Shown piece by piece: positions 23,701 to 35,830 of a DNA stretch of 64,000 bases (the stretch's first letter is position 1; each line of letters opens with the position of its first letter). A program made the position numbers and the translations under genes. Source of the stretch: Pyrenula massariospora. Taxonomy: Eukaryota > Ascomycota > Eurotiomycetes > Pyrenulales > Pyrenulaceae. The DNA lies in the NCBI GenBank assembly GCA_021030905.1, contig JAGFMI010000001.1:1426001-1490000 (forward strand), written 5' to 3'. The notes below the pieces were generated by a model. That model saw nothing but the letters and a program-made list of their open reading frames with translations. It was not told the DNA's origin and did not search any database.

Positions 23701-25301
23701 CTTTCTCTGGTTCTCTTCGAGCGTGGGAGTCAACGATTGAGTCAATCCTCAAGACCATCTATAACTCAATCTCAAAACAGCGGCTGCCACTGTATAACGC
23801 CGCGCCAGAGCCTGCTGATCAACCCGAGTGTGCTCCAAACCTTTTGACGGCTACCACCAATATGCTGCGGAGAACACCAAGCACGCTCAGCAAAGCACAA
23901 TCCGAGATGTCGAGAGGGAGAGGTGCGGAGCATCGCTCCACCGCCTCCAGATGGACCTCTAAAACAAGGTCTCGTCCGCGCCTCTACCCAATGTCTACCA
24001 TGGGTTCAAGCCGTACAAGTTTCGATGAACAATCATCAGTGTGGAGTCCAACAGGCTCAAGTACGTGGAGCAAAGCATCTCTTGGTAAGACATTGACGTC
24101 AATGTCTGTTGACTCATTTGGGTCCGAATATCCACGTGGAGATTACCAAAGGTCAATCGGTTTCGCCAATGCTCTTTCTCAAGCTATTATCCGGGAAGAT
24201 ACCCCAGGTTATTCAGGCGAAGACGAACAACTACAGGGAATGCGAGCCTTACCCTTACTCGAAGACGAATCGCTCGGCCTGGTTGGTGCTCCTTGGGCGA
24301 AAGAGGGCATGCTCAAGCACAAACATCACCTCGACGGAGTTGATAAGCGTTCTAAGGATAGGAATTGGAACGAATGCTTTGCCGTCATTGAAAAAGGCTG
24401 GATGCGTCTCTTCTCCTTTTCCGTCAACGCCAAGTCTATCCGGCAGCGCGCCAACCGCCAGAAAATGAGCAATGTCGTCGGGGGTGGCAATTGGATGGAA
24501 AATGCAGAGGAGATATGGAAATTCCTTCTCCGCCAGACTATCGCATCCGCACTCCCTCCACCGGGCTACAGCAAAGCCCGGCCACATGTCTGGGCGTTGA
24601 GCCTCCCAACCGGTGCAGTCCACCTCTTCCAAGTTGGAACCCCAGACATCGTCCGCGAGTTCGTCTCAACAGCCAATTACTGGAGCGCTAGGCTGTCGAA
24701 AGAACCGCTCTTCGGCGGCGTCAGCAACCTCGAGCACGGCTGGAGCGACGCGGTCATCAACCGTTCTCTCATCCCAGACCAGAGCCAACAGCAGCAACCA
24801 CCACGCACGTCTTCCTCGGGCAACCTCCCCCGCCCTTCCATCCAATCCTCCCTCCGCAGCAGCATCGACATGCCCTCGTCCCGCCCCCGTCTGCCCGGCG
24901 ACAAAATCTACATCGCCGACTGGACTCCCCCGAGCCAATCCCTCGTCTCCTCCCAACTCCTCGAGGTCGACCAGCTCCGCGCCTTGCAGACATATGTCCG
25001 AAGCGTCGAGGAGGAACTGCAGCGCCACAACGAGCTGCGCGCCCCGATGCTGATGGCGTACAGCCGGGGCAAGGAGAACCGCGAGAAGGCGCTCGGCAAC
25101 TGGGAGCGGAAGAGCAGTTACCTGCTCAAGGAGATTGTCAAGTTTCGGACGTACTGCGATAGTCTTGCGCAGGCGGGGGCTGAGCGGGAGAAGGTTGTGA
25201 AAGAGAGGGAGGAGAGGGAGAGGGAGGTTGAAAAGATGGCCGGGGAAAAGCAGGAGGGGAAGATGACTAGTAATGGTGAAGAGGACGCTGTCGCGGCATA
25301 G
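20793..25301 (+). CDS. Sec7-PH Arf guanine-nucleotide exchange factor, EFA6/Yel1-like (1502 aa)
   Basis: Predicted activator of an Arf GTPase (Arf3/Arf6 type) at the plasma membrane, acting in polarity, actin and endocytosis. A single uninterrupted exon; the first ATG in frame is at 20793 (MASQGSRVSS). Residues 1 to about 740 are disordered and Ser/Pro-rich. The Sec7 domain lies at about 752-880, including FNHSEKMLDYQRTAAWLG and SILLLNTDLH. The catalytic glutamic-finger segment reads MTLKGETQQVDRML, keeping the Glu. A PH domain follows at about 1166-1300 (EGMLKHKHHLDG...NWNECFAVIEKGWMRLF). A C-terminal coiled coil lies at about 1385-1490, ending in Glu/Lys-rich heptads. Sec7, PH, then coiled coil is the EFA6/PSD order and separates it from BIG/GBF exchange factors. 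The Yel1 assignment is by architecture and is moderately certain. Confidence 0.88.
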   Translation: MASQGSRVSSTPPNNSPRVTAAKSAPFSTPSPPRTPPSQASRRAGSRPAENAVKARPPRETFLDDITPTDAARDAATGEGDPHDLSLSPRHVARASMFDNMVLSLDQFSNLGNTAPLKAPLFSPEPSAPDPPSLRNAALKFARQRGHTLSSSVSSDTSSHTEDHPRIGVSGRTAGRWRNNSTSNYHTDLKRIPSDKDESDPPTRTKISDAQRAMPRGERMHNFRSHRSRKSSKGSKSSGSSSLDLTQMIAGSRIEKSDHRRSQSFDLGQRNYYYHGLENNVTKDGNADTIEFDAAPTPVIHGGPSRGGASLRPPPSPGPEFGQPSLSRRNSTTSSKSRHTRKTGTETLGTSIIKGREDRAGPRSPLNRTFANVDTVSPGPSSLQAPADRTPASQPRPGFFRRVFGSSRSVNPSTESLATQTAIGSRSASQVSEHLLNSPNSRPMSPSKLQKPPQREGSAPSSAGKDAPHTLTKKPSSFFRRRKKSLTEAMPVPEILQLHPAALQPYNKESAKVPQPSPVSSLRLVMDPYLATPSTAGIPDASKVLHSPTDQLLIQTTSSDPGPSVEAEQDPRRKPPVPVPRDMARMLHPSSSSLAIPGSNRNYDTFLADSSGNEDASVVSRRSSQSRQHAAAVERTEPKSVQSITSPLNSPGSQYVLVSEKNGPESQSTQERVWLDGNSSAEMFKDEGKASPRQSRHESPKASTSDLSSYASASSMPQVAQASDNETHEPQSPSAGKARDADDLGMRPNEPKTWEVAGKIFNHSEKMLDYQRTAAWLGESGPEKEQLRKAYMQLYDWSDMNVLNALRSLCSRMTLKGETQQVDRMLDAFSRRWCECNSNHGFKSSDVVHTICYSILLLNTDLHLADIEQKMTRIQFIRNTLPTIRRVATDSAPDAFETARAGTWPGPNADTPEPTSASGRASTLPWDSKEARPSIDAEYTPRPTGRPTERLNREDSADNDLVKGPLVSAPFSGSLRAWESTIESILKTIYNSISKQRLPLYNAAPEPADQPECAPNLLTATTNMLRRTPSTLSKAQSEMSRGRGAEHRSTASRWTSKTRSRPRLYPMSTMGSSRTSFDEQSSVWSPTGSSTWSKASLGKTLTSMSVDSFGSEYPRGDYQRSIGFANALSQAIIREDTPGYSGEDEQLQGMRALPLLEDESLGLVGAPWAKEGMLKHKHHLDGVDKRSKDRNWNECFAVIEKGWMRLFSFSVNAKSIRQRANRQKMSNVVGGGNWMENAEEIWKFLLRQTIASALPPPGYSKARPHVWALSLPTGAVHLFQVGTPDIVREFVSTANYWSARLSKEPLFGGVSNLEHGWSDAVINRSLIPDQSQQQQPPRTSSSGNLPRPSIQSSLRSSIDMPSSRPRLPGDKIYIADWTPPSQSLVSSQLLEVDQLRALQTYVRSVEEELQRHNELRAPMLMAYSRGKENREKALGNWERKSSYLLKEIVKFRTYCDSLAQAGAEREKVVKEREEREREVEKMAGEKQEGKMTSNGEEDAVAA

Positions 25302-26285
25302 GAGCTGGATGACACGCGGGATCACCAAGGGGTGGACGACATGCTGGACCAGGTTTCGGAAGATGTGTGGAATGTGTTCTTTGCCGATTTGCTCCCGGAT
25401 CTATACGAAGTACGCGGTTGAGCTTTTTTTTTAAATTCGAACCTTGTCTTTTAGTAAGGCGGATGTTGCGCATACGTGGTGGTATTTTGCACCAAGAACC
25501 CTTGATTTTCTGAACAATTTTGACGCATAGCGGGTTTTGATGAGCTGGGTGGCTGCTGTTTGTTTTTGCAACCCTTTATGCTTCCACTTCTTTTCCGACG
25601 ACTGTACTCTTTTTAATTATCCTGTACCTTTAGCGAGCGTCATGACTTCCTGAGCGAAAAGAAATGGAAATGAATTTTGTCCGCAGCGAGGCGCGTCTGA
25701 GAGAGAGAGAGATAAAGCACGAATGAATAACACTTCTCTACCCTTCTAACGAACGAGACCCGTGTCTTTTCGTATAGTGAAACACTGAATTAGCGGGGGA
25801 AATGTAGAGAATGCGTGTATCGTAAGGCTTGCTTGCTCACTCGGTTGGCAGCTGATGTTTCTTTCAACTGCCAGCCAACCTAGGTAGTGCACGGTAGCGT
25901 AAGGGAACGAGCATAGGTCTTTCAAGAGTTGCCAATGCATGATACCTAGATAAGGTCTCTCTCTAAGCCATTGGCACAGCAACAACAGCACCGCGCGATC
26001 TATCGGGGGTATCTATCGGTCGCAATTATACAGTACAGTAGTAACAAGGTTAGATCCCAAGTTTGCCCCTACTCCATGCCGCGTCGGTTACAATCTTCAC
26101 CTCCCGAAAAGGATGCACAGAACTTGAATGGAGACAAACTTCCCACGGTAAAACCCGATCCCGAAAAAAAAATCTTCAAACTCCCATCCCAGGCCGGCAG
26201 CCGGATCTTAGGCTTAGTAACGGTACGAATGGGGGCGTCTCCGAACGCTCGGTGAAGATTCTAGCAAGCCCTCCCCTCCCCTCAC
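25302..26285. other. Intergenic region between convergent genes
   Basis: 3' flanks of the Sec7 gene (plus) and ATG26 (minus). It contains a short GA microsatellite near 25699-25712 and T-rich runs near 25424. No gene seen. Confidence 0.5.
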
Positions 26286-29200
26286 CTAACTCTTCCTCTC
26301 CTTCTTCACCAAAGCCGCATGACCACCACTCCCGCCCGCGCTCTTCATCCTCTCCCCATACCCCTTCGTCCTCACCTCCCCCTCGACCTCCACGCTCTCC
26401 ACCGCCCGCACCCCCCTCGCGCTCAGCCTCGCCCCCGGGACGTGATTCGGGTTGAAGTTCTTGATCTGGCGCTGCAGCTCCGGGTCGCTCTCGTCGCCGA
26501 TGAAGGTCCAGCTCTCTTCGTCGTCGTCTGTGCCCTTGGCCGACGGATCGGTGGCGGCGGCGTTGGGTTGGGTGTGGTGGGAGGAGGATGATTGTGCGTG
26601 CTGGCGGGCTTTGATCAGGGTCTTGGCGTACTCGAGGTCGCGGTAGATGGCTTGGATGGCGGTTGCGACGCCGTTTTCCTGCGGTTGAAGATTGTTAGCT
26701 GCGAGGAGGAACAACCGTTGGATTGAGAGAGATAGGGAGTAGGGAATAAATCATCAAGCGGGTTGTCGAGACGTACCTTCCTGATCTGCTCCCCCAAAAC
26801 CTTGGCCTTCACAATCATCCGTTCACTGTGCACCGCTTCCCAAAGCGCCCTTGCAAACAGCGTAACATTGATCTTTTTGAGACAGATGCCCACACCCAGG
26901 TCTTCCACGCGACCGCCGAAGAAGAATTGATCACCGAAGAAAGGTTTGATGATCGTAGGAAGACCAGCTCTTAGGCTTGCGCCAGTAGTGCCGGCTCCAC
27001 CGTGGTGGACCGCGGCGTCGATCTGCTGGAACAGCCAGTCGTGTGGCGCGGACTTGATCTGCAGGATCTCGGGTGGAAGAGCAACTTCAGGCTTGACGGA
27101 GGCAGGGTCGCCCAGACGATCACTCCAGCCTTTTGAGAGGATGCAGCGAACATCAGCTTTGAGGACGGAATCAACTACCGTGCGGGTCAGAGCCGCTGGG
27201 TCGGAGACGACGATTGAACCGAAGCCGATGTATACAAGTTTCTTGCCGTCCGCGCGTGCTGCCGCGATGAATTTTGTGAGATCTTCAGGGGGTTCCCATT
27301 TATTGATATCGCCCTCATCGAGAAACCAGTAGCCAGTGACGCGGACCCAGTCGCTGTAATCAAGCGGAGGAACGACGACATGAGGAGAGAAATTGTACAA
27401 GAATGGAACTTTGTTCGGCTGCATCTTGTCAAGGTTCGTGCTGCGGAGATCAAGCTCTTTCTTCCGCCATCGGTTCACTTGTCCTGCGATCGCCTTCCAA
27501 AAGATGTTGTCGAACATTACATAGGTGAACCAGTTGTAGGCTCCACCTATCCTATGATCTGGCACCGCGAAAGCATGGGGATATGCGCGTGTGCGGGTCC
27601 ATGGCATGGTGAAAGCTCGGAAGTACGGAATCCCAAGGGCTTCGGCGATATGAATGCCAGCCATTGCAGACGGCGATTCAATCAAAATATCCGTGTCCTG
27701 ACAAGCCTTCCATGCCGAAGATAGAAGGTCATCGATCCAGCCTCGGAACTTCACGGAAGCCTCCTTCAAGAATGAGTATGTGAACATACCATTCTCAACA
27801 CAAATGCGCATCAGTTCGGCTGGGTCGCCTTCTACGGCGTGGAAGTCTATGCCGTGTTTTCGAATCCAAGGTTCAAACTCTGCATGGGTGGCAATTTTGG
27901 GTCTGTGACCTTCTGCTAGCAAACCTTTGCAAAGAGCAATGTAGGGCTGTACGTCGCCCCGTGACCCAATCGTGAGACACGTGATCCGTAAGGACTCAGT
28001 TGGCTTGAAGTTAAGAATGGATGCTCTTGGGTCATCAAAGAGGATTGGCGGTGTTTCAGGACCCGTGTCTGAAGTCTCGGTTTTCAAGGAATGTGGGAGC
28101 TCAAGGCCGTGATCAGCTTGTCCGTCTTTTCTAGCTTCCTGAAGGAGTTCATTCTCAGCCTTAGCTACATCAGCATCCTCTTGCTCTTCGGCTGCCAGCA
28201 ATCCAGACTCAATTAAAGACTTGATGTTCTCAAGACTTTCATGCAATGTGACCGCACAATCGTCTCTAGAGTCCGCGGCATTGAATTCAAAGAAGAGCTC
28301 CTCGTAGCCCTTGATGACAAGAACGAGCCCATGATATCCAAAGCGAAATCCCTTCTCTTTGTGAACAGTTTCGACATCCTTCAATGGAAGGATTAGTTTG
28401 GTTCTTGTGCCAGGCAGCAGGCTCCGAAAGCAGAACTTTCGATCACTGATATATATTTTACCGTACAAAGGCAGTACTCTATTGAGATATCCGAAGTAGG
28501 TTGCTTGTAGTCTTTCGTTGAATGGTAGCGTGAAATGAGCACGGAAACGGTCTCCATGCCCAGTAGAAGCTTCCGCATCCTCAGAGTCAAACATTGCATT
28601 GTCGGGGAGCACATCCTCGTTCTCGCCGTAGTGACGCCTGCTACCCTGCCACATGCCGGAAACCTTTTCAAGATAGCCCATCGACTCTGTCGCTAATAAA
28701 TTACTCATGCGTTTGGAAGTGCTTTTCAAATAACCAGCGAATCCGGCAGCACGTTGCAAAGGAAACGACCCGGACTTGAAGATCTCCTGTAATGAATTAC
28801 TTCTTGGTAATTGGCCGCTGTCTCCTGGATCTGACCCAGGTGGGGGGCTTTTTGATGCTGTTGGCCGAGCTCGAAGACTCTCATTCCCAGTATGGGCCCT
28901 GGAAGGTGGATGAACTTTGATGTCTGCTCGAGGCGAACAAGACCTGGCAGTGTCTTCAGAATGTCTTCGGAAGTTGTCTCCTGAGCCAGCAGGTGAAGCT
29001 CGAAGACGATTGATAGTTGGTGAATGAAACACATCACTGCGATCGAGGATTTGACTGGCAGAGTCACGAGTATCTGTAGCGGAATTGAGTATGAGCGATG
29101 ACTCAGTGTCCTGTTCCACAGACTGCACATAAGAGTCTGATGAGCTCTGCTGCTTCGCTCCTGGTGACTTTCCGCCTTGTCGGGTCCTGCTCATGTTGAG

Positions 29201-30886
29201 TCTGCTGGTACTACCGCTCCGCCTACCTCGATCAAAGCTTGCTCTACCATAGATGTTGCTATCAAGGTCGGGACGGATCAACTCTCGACTTGAGCGACCC
29301 CATTCACGGCTTGAACGACCCCATTCTCCACTAGGTCGAGGTGAGCTGCGTCCACTTTCAGCAGGAGAGTGTGGCATTAGCGTAGCCTTGACACTATCCT
29401 TGAGAAGACTATTTGGTGGGGCACGAACGCTAGGCGACATTACATCAAGGGATTTTCGTGCAGATGGTGACTGAGATCGAGAGCTTCGTCCATCTAGCGG
29501 CGAAAGCAAGTCTTGCGACAGCCTTTGCGCAGGCGTGTCATCCACCAGTCCACGTAATTTGCTAAGGGCATCACGGCCAAAGCCGAAGAACGCAAAGTAA
29601 TATTCGTCCAAGGCGTAGCTATCTCCGCTTTCCATGACTCGGATCGTAATAGTCTCTGCAAAGTCAACGACCGTATTTTCTTCAATATCCAGGACATTGT
29701 CGATTGGCAAAGATATTTTGACGCTATCGCCGTCGTTGTGGGAACGGAAAATGACCTTCTGCAAGGTTTTTACCCATTCCTTCGCGCTTGTAGGGCTGTC
29801 TGCTCGGAAATAGTACGTACGATGATCGGTAGTAACTAGAAAATCTTTCGTCTCCTTAGTGCCATCTGCTAGCGAAGCCGAGATGGCATATCGAAGGTCA
29901 ATGTTCCCACTTGGGAAATACAAATCGGCTGGGTTCGTGTAATAAGACAATACGTCACCCTTTAATGTGAACCAGTATCGATTGTACTTGGGATTCTGCT
30001 TTCCACGCTTCGCAAGGTAGCCACTCCTTGCGACAAGGTTGGACTTCTTGGGTAGATATGCGTAGAAGCAAATGTGCTTTTTGGTAACGTATAAATACCC
30101 TTGAAGAAACACTGTCTTCATCAGCCAGCAAGGATACTCCGAGAGCACTTTCTCGGGTTGTTCAAACCCAAAAATTTCCATTAAACGAATAGCAAGCAGT
30201 GTATCAGGGGATGAATTTGTCCTTTCCCGTTTTAGAGAGCTGTCAATCCGTTTGGTAGAGTCCAAATTTGAAGCGTCAAACTGCGCTTGTGCTTCAATCA
30301 TACGACTCATGACTGGAGCATCCTGGATCATCATACTACCTGAACTCGATACAGGCGGAGTTGCTTGTTCTTCAGATGTCTCTTTTCCGTCAGACCCATA
30401 CGTGGTGGTTTTTCTTGATGTCCTTAAATGTAATTTAGGCAGCGACTGTAGCAGTCTGCTTTCCGACTTCTTGCGCACATGCCTCTCCTCCGTCCTACCC
30501 CTTTTCTCCTGATCGCTGGGTTTGCCATACCGATCATCATTTTGAGAGCGCCTATCTTTGGAAATTGTGGGTCTTGGAGCAGGTAAGCTTGGAGAGCCGC
30601 TACCGGGCTCATGGTCAGGCTCGCTATCGCTCGAGTCTTCGAATCGTTGGTTGAAATTAGTGTTGGATCCTGCAGCTGCGATCATGGAGAAGATGGACTG
30701 GTTCATATATTGGGGAGCAACGGTGCCCGCGCCCCTTGCAGGCGCTGCAGCGTCGTCTTGAGCATCATCGCCATATCGTAATCGTTCGGGAACTTGGTAG
30801 GAGGGCAGGCGATTCATTTGCTTTGGCCTCTTGGTCAATCTCTTGCGCGCAACGCGTTTTTTCAAGTCTTCATCGGCTGGAGGCAT
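26286..30886 (-). CDS. ATG26: Sterol 3-beta-glucosyltransferase (UGT51/ATG26, 1500 aa)
   Basis: Transfers glucose from UDP-glucose to ergosterol, making steryl glucosides. In some yeasts and plant pathogens it is needed for pexophagy. Two exons: 30886..26777 and 26678..26286, with a 98-bp intron (GTACGT...CCGCAG) joining LGEQIRK to ENGVATAIQ. Domains in order: a disordered N-terminus, a split GRAM domain (about 235-285 and 385-445) with a PH domain inserted (about 287-382), a second GRAM (about 760-870) opening [17 protein letters not shown], then the GT1/GT28 transferase. The transferase starts at [15 protein letters not shown] (about 963) and carries the UDP-binding signature [19 protein letters not shown] (about 1293). 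The C-terminal 100 residues are low-complexity. The first in-frame ATG (30886, [10 protein letters not shown]) is chosen; an upstream GTG is not used. Confidence 0.95.
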
Positions 30887-31675
30887 ATTTGTAGGGAATG
30901 GCAGCACGTGGCAGTGAAGTAGCGAGGGTCACAAAGGCTCGGCAAATGGCTTCGTGACAACTCGGTAGACCAGTAGTCGCGATGGGCCCAAGTGCAGGGA
31001 GTCGATCGGAAAATTGCAGCTGATAGATCACCTGCGGTGGCCGTCTTCACCTGACAGGCAAGCACGGGCAGTGGCTGGCGCCATCGTCGGAGGACGGGTC
31101 TGCATCGGTTGAAAATACTAGACAAAGACGCAAGACTCAGACAGGTCGAGGTTCTTACGGCGAAAGGGGGATCGCCAACTTCTAATCGGGTTACTTTTCA
31201 ACAGACGCAATACACGGACAGGAAAGTTCAGATGCCAGGATGCCTGCACGAGACCGCGTCGGTGAGGGAAGGAGAACAAATCAGAAATGATTTCATCCAA
31301 CGGCTCGGCGGCCCCACAGCCTACTCTATTATCAGCGGCACGGTCCACCTCAGCCTCGTGAAACATCCCCCCCAGGTTTCTTATTTTCAGAGACATCAGA
31401 TCGCATCTGAGACTTTCGCTACGGAACAATAAGCTTTTCGCCAGATTTCAGCCAGCGACATCAATACGTCCCAATCGCCATCTAACCATTTGAGCCCCCA
31501 AAGTCGGGCCGATATTGAAACAAAGACTGCTTTGAGTTCTGTACAGAGAGTACCATTGTACGCTTTGAATTATCCCGTCAATGCGAGGGCAAGGTCAGAA
31601 CCTTCTGAGAACGCCTTCCGAGCTACAGCGGTTTTCGCCAACAAGACTGCAAAGATTTCGTAATAAGCGCTATCG
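30887..31675. other. Intergenic region between ATG26 and the NAB3-like gene
   Basis: Promoter and 5' UTR of ATG26 and the 3' flank of the NAB3-like gene (both minus strand). Small open frames on both strands overlap and show no family features. Confidence 0.5.
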
Positions 31676-34502
31676 TTACTTGTAGCGTGACAGCTGGTCC
31701 ATGATACTCTGAACGTTCGGCTGCCCTCCTTGATGGGGATAGCTACTGCCATAGCTTTGCGGCGTAGCTTGAGGATTGAACGCATAACCGTTACTCGGTT
31801 GCTGAGATGTAGAAGAAGCCTGATACCCAGCTGACTGCTGCTGCCGAGCAACATTGCTGAGGAGACTAGCCAGATCCGCTGGATTACCATTGACTGGACT
31901 CAATGCCGACGGTTGGGGGACGTTGGCTGTGGTCTGTTGCCCCTGTGGTTGTTGCAGAGCACCGAGAAGCTTTTGCAATGAAGACGAATCTAGGTTTGGG
32001 AACATGCTAGCAACGTTTGGCTGGCCAGTGGCCGGATCGGGGGGGTTTTGATATGCATGTGCAGTTGTAGGACCTTGCTGGGGCGCTGGCGCTCGATAAT
32101 TCTGGGTTGGCGCGTACCCAAATGATGTCGCAGGAGCAGCATGCTGGGTTTGTCTCGTGTGGATAACAAGATCTGCTGCGACACCGACGTCAAGGCCTTC
32201 ATATTCTATTCGCCGTCAGCTGGTTACCGTAATTACATTTGAACGCGGACTTACCATTAAAGCTAACGTTCTCGGCCCCAGAACTGCGATCAAAGACCTG
32301 TATTGGGATTTTTCCACTAGCCTGGGTGAGGCGATCAAGCTTGACAACAGCCTGCACTCCCTCTAGGACCTGTCGCTTAATTACGGCTTGGAGCGTGATT
32401 CTCGGGCTGAGCATCAAGACATCGCATCGTAGCTGTTTTGATCGGAATCCATTTTCAATAAACCAAACGAAATTTCTGTAGAATTCTATTATCAGTAGAG
32501 CCTTAAACAATTATCATAAAGGACAAACCTGTCGACCTCTTCCAAAATAACAATTTGCACGTCTGGTACATCCTCTGGACGTCGCCTAGGAATTAGATAA
32601 TCAGGATCGTTATCCTCGTATCCTCGACTTCTAGGTACTGGACTAGTGAATCTTCCCTCGTTTCTCCCATAAGTCGGAGATCCTCTTCTCGCATCCCATG
32701 ACCCATACCGTTCGCTGCTAGCTTCTCGCATGCGGTAATCCCTAATGGCAGCTCCTCGGGGTGAAGGGGATCGCGGTGGTCTATAGTCATCACGTCTTCG
32801 ATTTGGCTCGTCACGGAAATCACTAAATGGCAGCCTATCACCATGTGACCTGTCATTACCACGACGACCGCCACCGCGCTTTCCAGGAGACCGAGAGCGC
32901 CGCCGTTTGTCGTGCTTGGCATGCTCTGCAGGTCCCGAGTTTCGCGTGTTCTTTTGCGGCTTCGACACTTCGAGATCTATTGAATGTTAAGATCGGTTTT
33001 TCTCAAGTAAAAGGTAGGAGCAATCTACTTACGAATCTTCCTTCCGCGAATAGCAACGCTTTGTTCTCGTTCAAGGGCCTCATAGCAAGACGCTGCATCC
33101 AAAAATTGGACGAAACCATAAGCCTGTTTTATCGAGATTTGGGCCAACTTGCCATGTTTATGAAAAATATGGAACAAATCTCTCTTCGTTACCTTCTCAG
33201 TAGGTAGGTTGCCTACCATGCTATCAGTACTCGTGAACCTTAGGGATGTAGTTGAAACTTACCAACAAACAATCTCGACCCTGGCGGGAAGCGGTCCCAA
33301 ACGCCTTCCGTCACATATCTGCGCTCCTCGTGTAAGAAATAGTCGTACTTCTTCTGGATTTCTGGGCCCCATCGAACGTCTTCTTCCTCATCTTTCTCAG
33401 GATCATCAACGCCAGCGGACTGTACATTTTCCACGGTGGGACTGGGCTGCGTCATGGAGGCTTGAGGTGTGTTTTGATATGTGGAAAGGTTTGGGGGCGG
33501 TGGTAGGGCACTGCCGGATGTAGTGCCTGGAGCGCCTGAAGGAATTATGATAGCTGGTAACGGAGTGTTCACATTGTGACTACTCTGGGACCCTGCTTGA
33601 CCTGATGGAGCTTGATAATTGGGCACATTAGTAGCTTGAGGCGGCATCTGATGGTAGGACTGAATGTCTTCATTTGGTGAATAGTTGGGATGCATCGAGG
33701 GCTTCTCTTGTGGGGGAGGTCTTGGAGGCAGTCCTGCCGCGAGAGAAAGTGGCTTTTCGATGGCAAGTTGGGCAGCGCCAACATCCTCTTGGCTTGCAAC
33801 CGTGGTTGGTGCCGTGATGCTATCTGCGGGAGGGGCAGTAGACGTGGATCGAGAGAGATTATCAAGGAGTGTCTGGAAATTGACACCATCATCGCTAGCC
33901 TCATTGGATGGGTCTGCTGCTTGGCTAGCAAAAGGCATGCGATCCTCGGTTGGGACGACCTGATTTTCGGATGCTTCAAGTTTGGTGCCAGATAGGTCAG
34001 GCAAGCCATTTGACTTACTGCTCTCAGCGGTGGCTTCAATTTGGGGGGAAGAAGTAGAATTTAGGGTCGGCTGTGAAGCATTATGGGCATCTGAGACGTC
34101 GCGTAGTTGACCGTGAAACAAAGCATTGCTGTTGGCAGCAGCAGCGGAAGACTGTTCAACTCCAGCACCATTTGTCATATTTGCAGACCCAGGAGAAAGA
34201 AAGGTATCTGTCCGAGTGCCACTCTCGTGGGAAGCTACGGTTTCGCCTGGCTGAACGCCAGGCACCGGCTCATACATGTTCAAGGAAGTTTTGGGGAATG
34301 TTTGAGGTACATCTGAGCGAGCAGGCGGGGACGCGAGATCCATGTTGGGAGGAATATCGTAGGTCGCCGTGTCGTTGAAAATTGGATCCATCTGGTGTTT
34401 GAGGACTGGAATATTCGATGGCTCTGGGATATGGACAGGTCTCGGCGACTCTGGGGTTTGGGATCGGCGAAAGTGCGTATTTAAGGGGGAGTCGATCGTC
34501 AT
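31676..34502 (-). CDS. NAB3: Nab3-like nuclear RNA-binding protein (872 aa)
   Basis: Predicted RNA-binding subunit related to yeast Nab3, which directs early transcription termination of non-coding RNAs with Nrd1 and Sen1. Five exons: 34502..33263, 33212..33033, 32976..32529, 32475..32255, 32205..31676. Residues 1-400 are disordered. The RRM (about 408-478) is split across exons: SRLFVGNLPTEKVTKRDLF (RNP2), then QAYGFVQFLD (RNP1). An Arg/Ser/Gly-rich section (about 480-600) follows, then a conserved post-RRM domain from VPDVQIVILEEVDRNFVWF through LSPRITLQAVIK, as in Nab3. The C-terminus is Gln-rich with low-complexity repeats, resembling Nab3's self-assembling tail. Whether filamentous fungi run a full Nrd1-Nab3-Sen1 pathway is less clear, so function is inferred from yeast. 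Confidence 0.85.
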
Positions 34503-35830
34503 GTGAGCAGAGTGTAAGAATATGATTCACAGACGGAGCAGCCAATGTCAGGCGCGCTCTATCTTTGTCTTCAAGTTGAGGTGGTCAAGCCACGGCAAAC
34601 ATAGGCGAAGATGCGGAAAGGACTGGGTGTATTGCGAAGCTACAGATCTAAGTAAGAGAACCTGTGCGAAGGCTGCTGCATTATCATGGCGCTTCGACGC
34701 GGTGAATATGAGAGAAACTGGACGAGAACTATTGGGTTAAGGCCGGCGCTATGAAGAGATGAGGTTGGATGCGGTGGTGATGGTAGGTTTGCGCGAAAAA
34801 ATGTTGTCATGGAGCCTTATCCGCTTTGGCGGATGGCGGGGCCCATCTTCGGTCGAATATTTATCCGGCAACTTTTCGACTTGAGGTCGAGGTCGAGGTC
34901 GATCGACGCTGGCACCCCTGGCCGTATCTAATCATCAGAACGATGCCACTAAGATAATAATGCTGCAAAAGATATGCCACACTGCAATCAAATACCCCTC
35001 TACCAAGCTTTCTTTCTTACCAGGACAGGAAATATCAATTCTTCAACCCGCCCGAGTCCTTGAACGCCAAATCGGGCTTAGTTCTTTCAGTCGTAAGCCT
35101 TAATTTCCCGCTGGTCTCTCGAGTCCCTTTTTCCCTTTTACGTATTTATAAAGTATCTATACTCTATGTGACTCTGGCTTCAGAATTACTACTCTGTCTC
35201 TTAAATTCTCGGAGGAATATAGCTCCTTGCTCGGCGGCTTAGCGTTGAGCCGCAGCGGCAGACAGAGTCCATCCATAAGGCGTGCTCCGGCTTTCCTAAA
35301 TAATAAGACGTTTCCCGTAGCTCCTTTCGTCAGCGCGGATGGACGTCAACCTTTGCACACAACTCCTCTCAAGCATGTCGCAACCTGTCACAATGATCAA
35401 TAAGCAGTATCACCCAAGTCATATGTCGACAGTGGTTCAGAGTGCCGGGGAACAGATTAACTTGGAGAACTCGTTAACGAAAAATCCCATAAGCGCCGAG
35501 CCCCAAGAAGAGTATTCGCATTTGTATCCTCTAACAGAAATGGCTTCAGAAGTACTACTTAATTACAGTCAGCTACCTCAAGCGTCATTCGACGTGATTT
35601 CGATGAGATTTAGGTAGCTGTACCAATTGCAATATTCGACAGTATACTAAAGCCGCAACTTCTTTCAGATGTCTGGTCTGATTTGCCATTTCCACGAAGA
35701 AGTTGAATGGCGTCTTCAAATTGGTTATACTCACTTTACTCTTCTCTGTTCCAAATCTATACTTCCCACATTATGACCCGTGTCAAAAACCTGGGAAAAA
35801 GGGGTTCCAAAAAAAGGCTTACATGGAGCT
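34503..35830. other. Intergenic region with a short hexamer repeat
   Basis: Upstream of the NAB3-like gene. It contains about four GGTCGA-like hexamers at 34883-34906. A 9-bp inverted repeat, CAGCTACCT / AGGTAGCTG, lies at about 35570-35620. An open frame at 35339-35617 (MDVNLCTQLL...) might be an upstream exon of the split gene at 35831-36268, but the available splice sites do not join in frame. Confidence 0.4.

Noticed and set aside
24666-25328. 220-codon open frame on the minus strand over the end of the Sec7 gene
   Set aside because: It lies antisense to the PH/coiled-coil coding sequence; its leucine- and alanine-rich composition is the shadow of a GC-rich gene.
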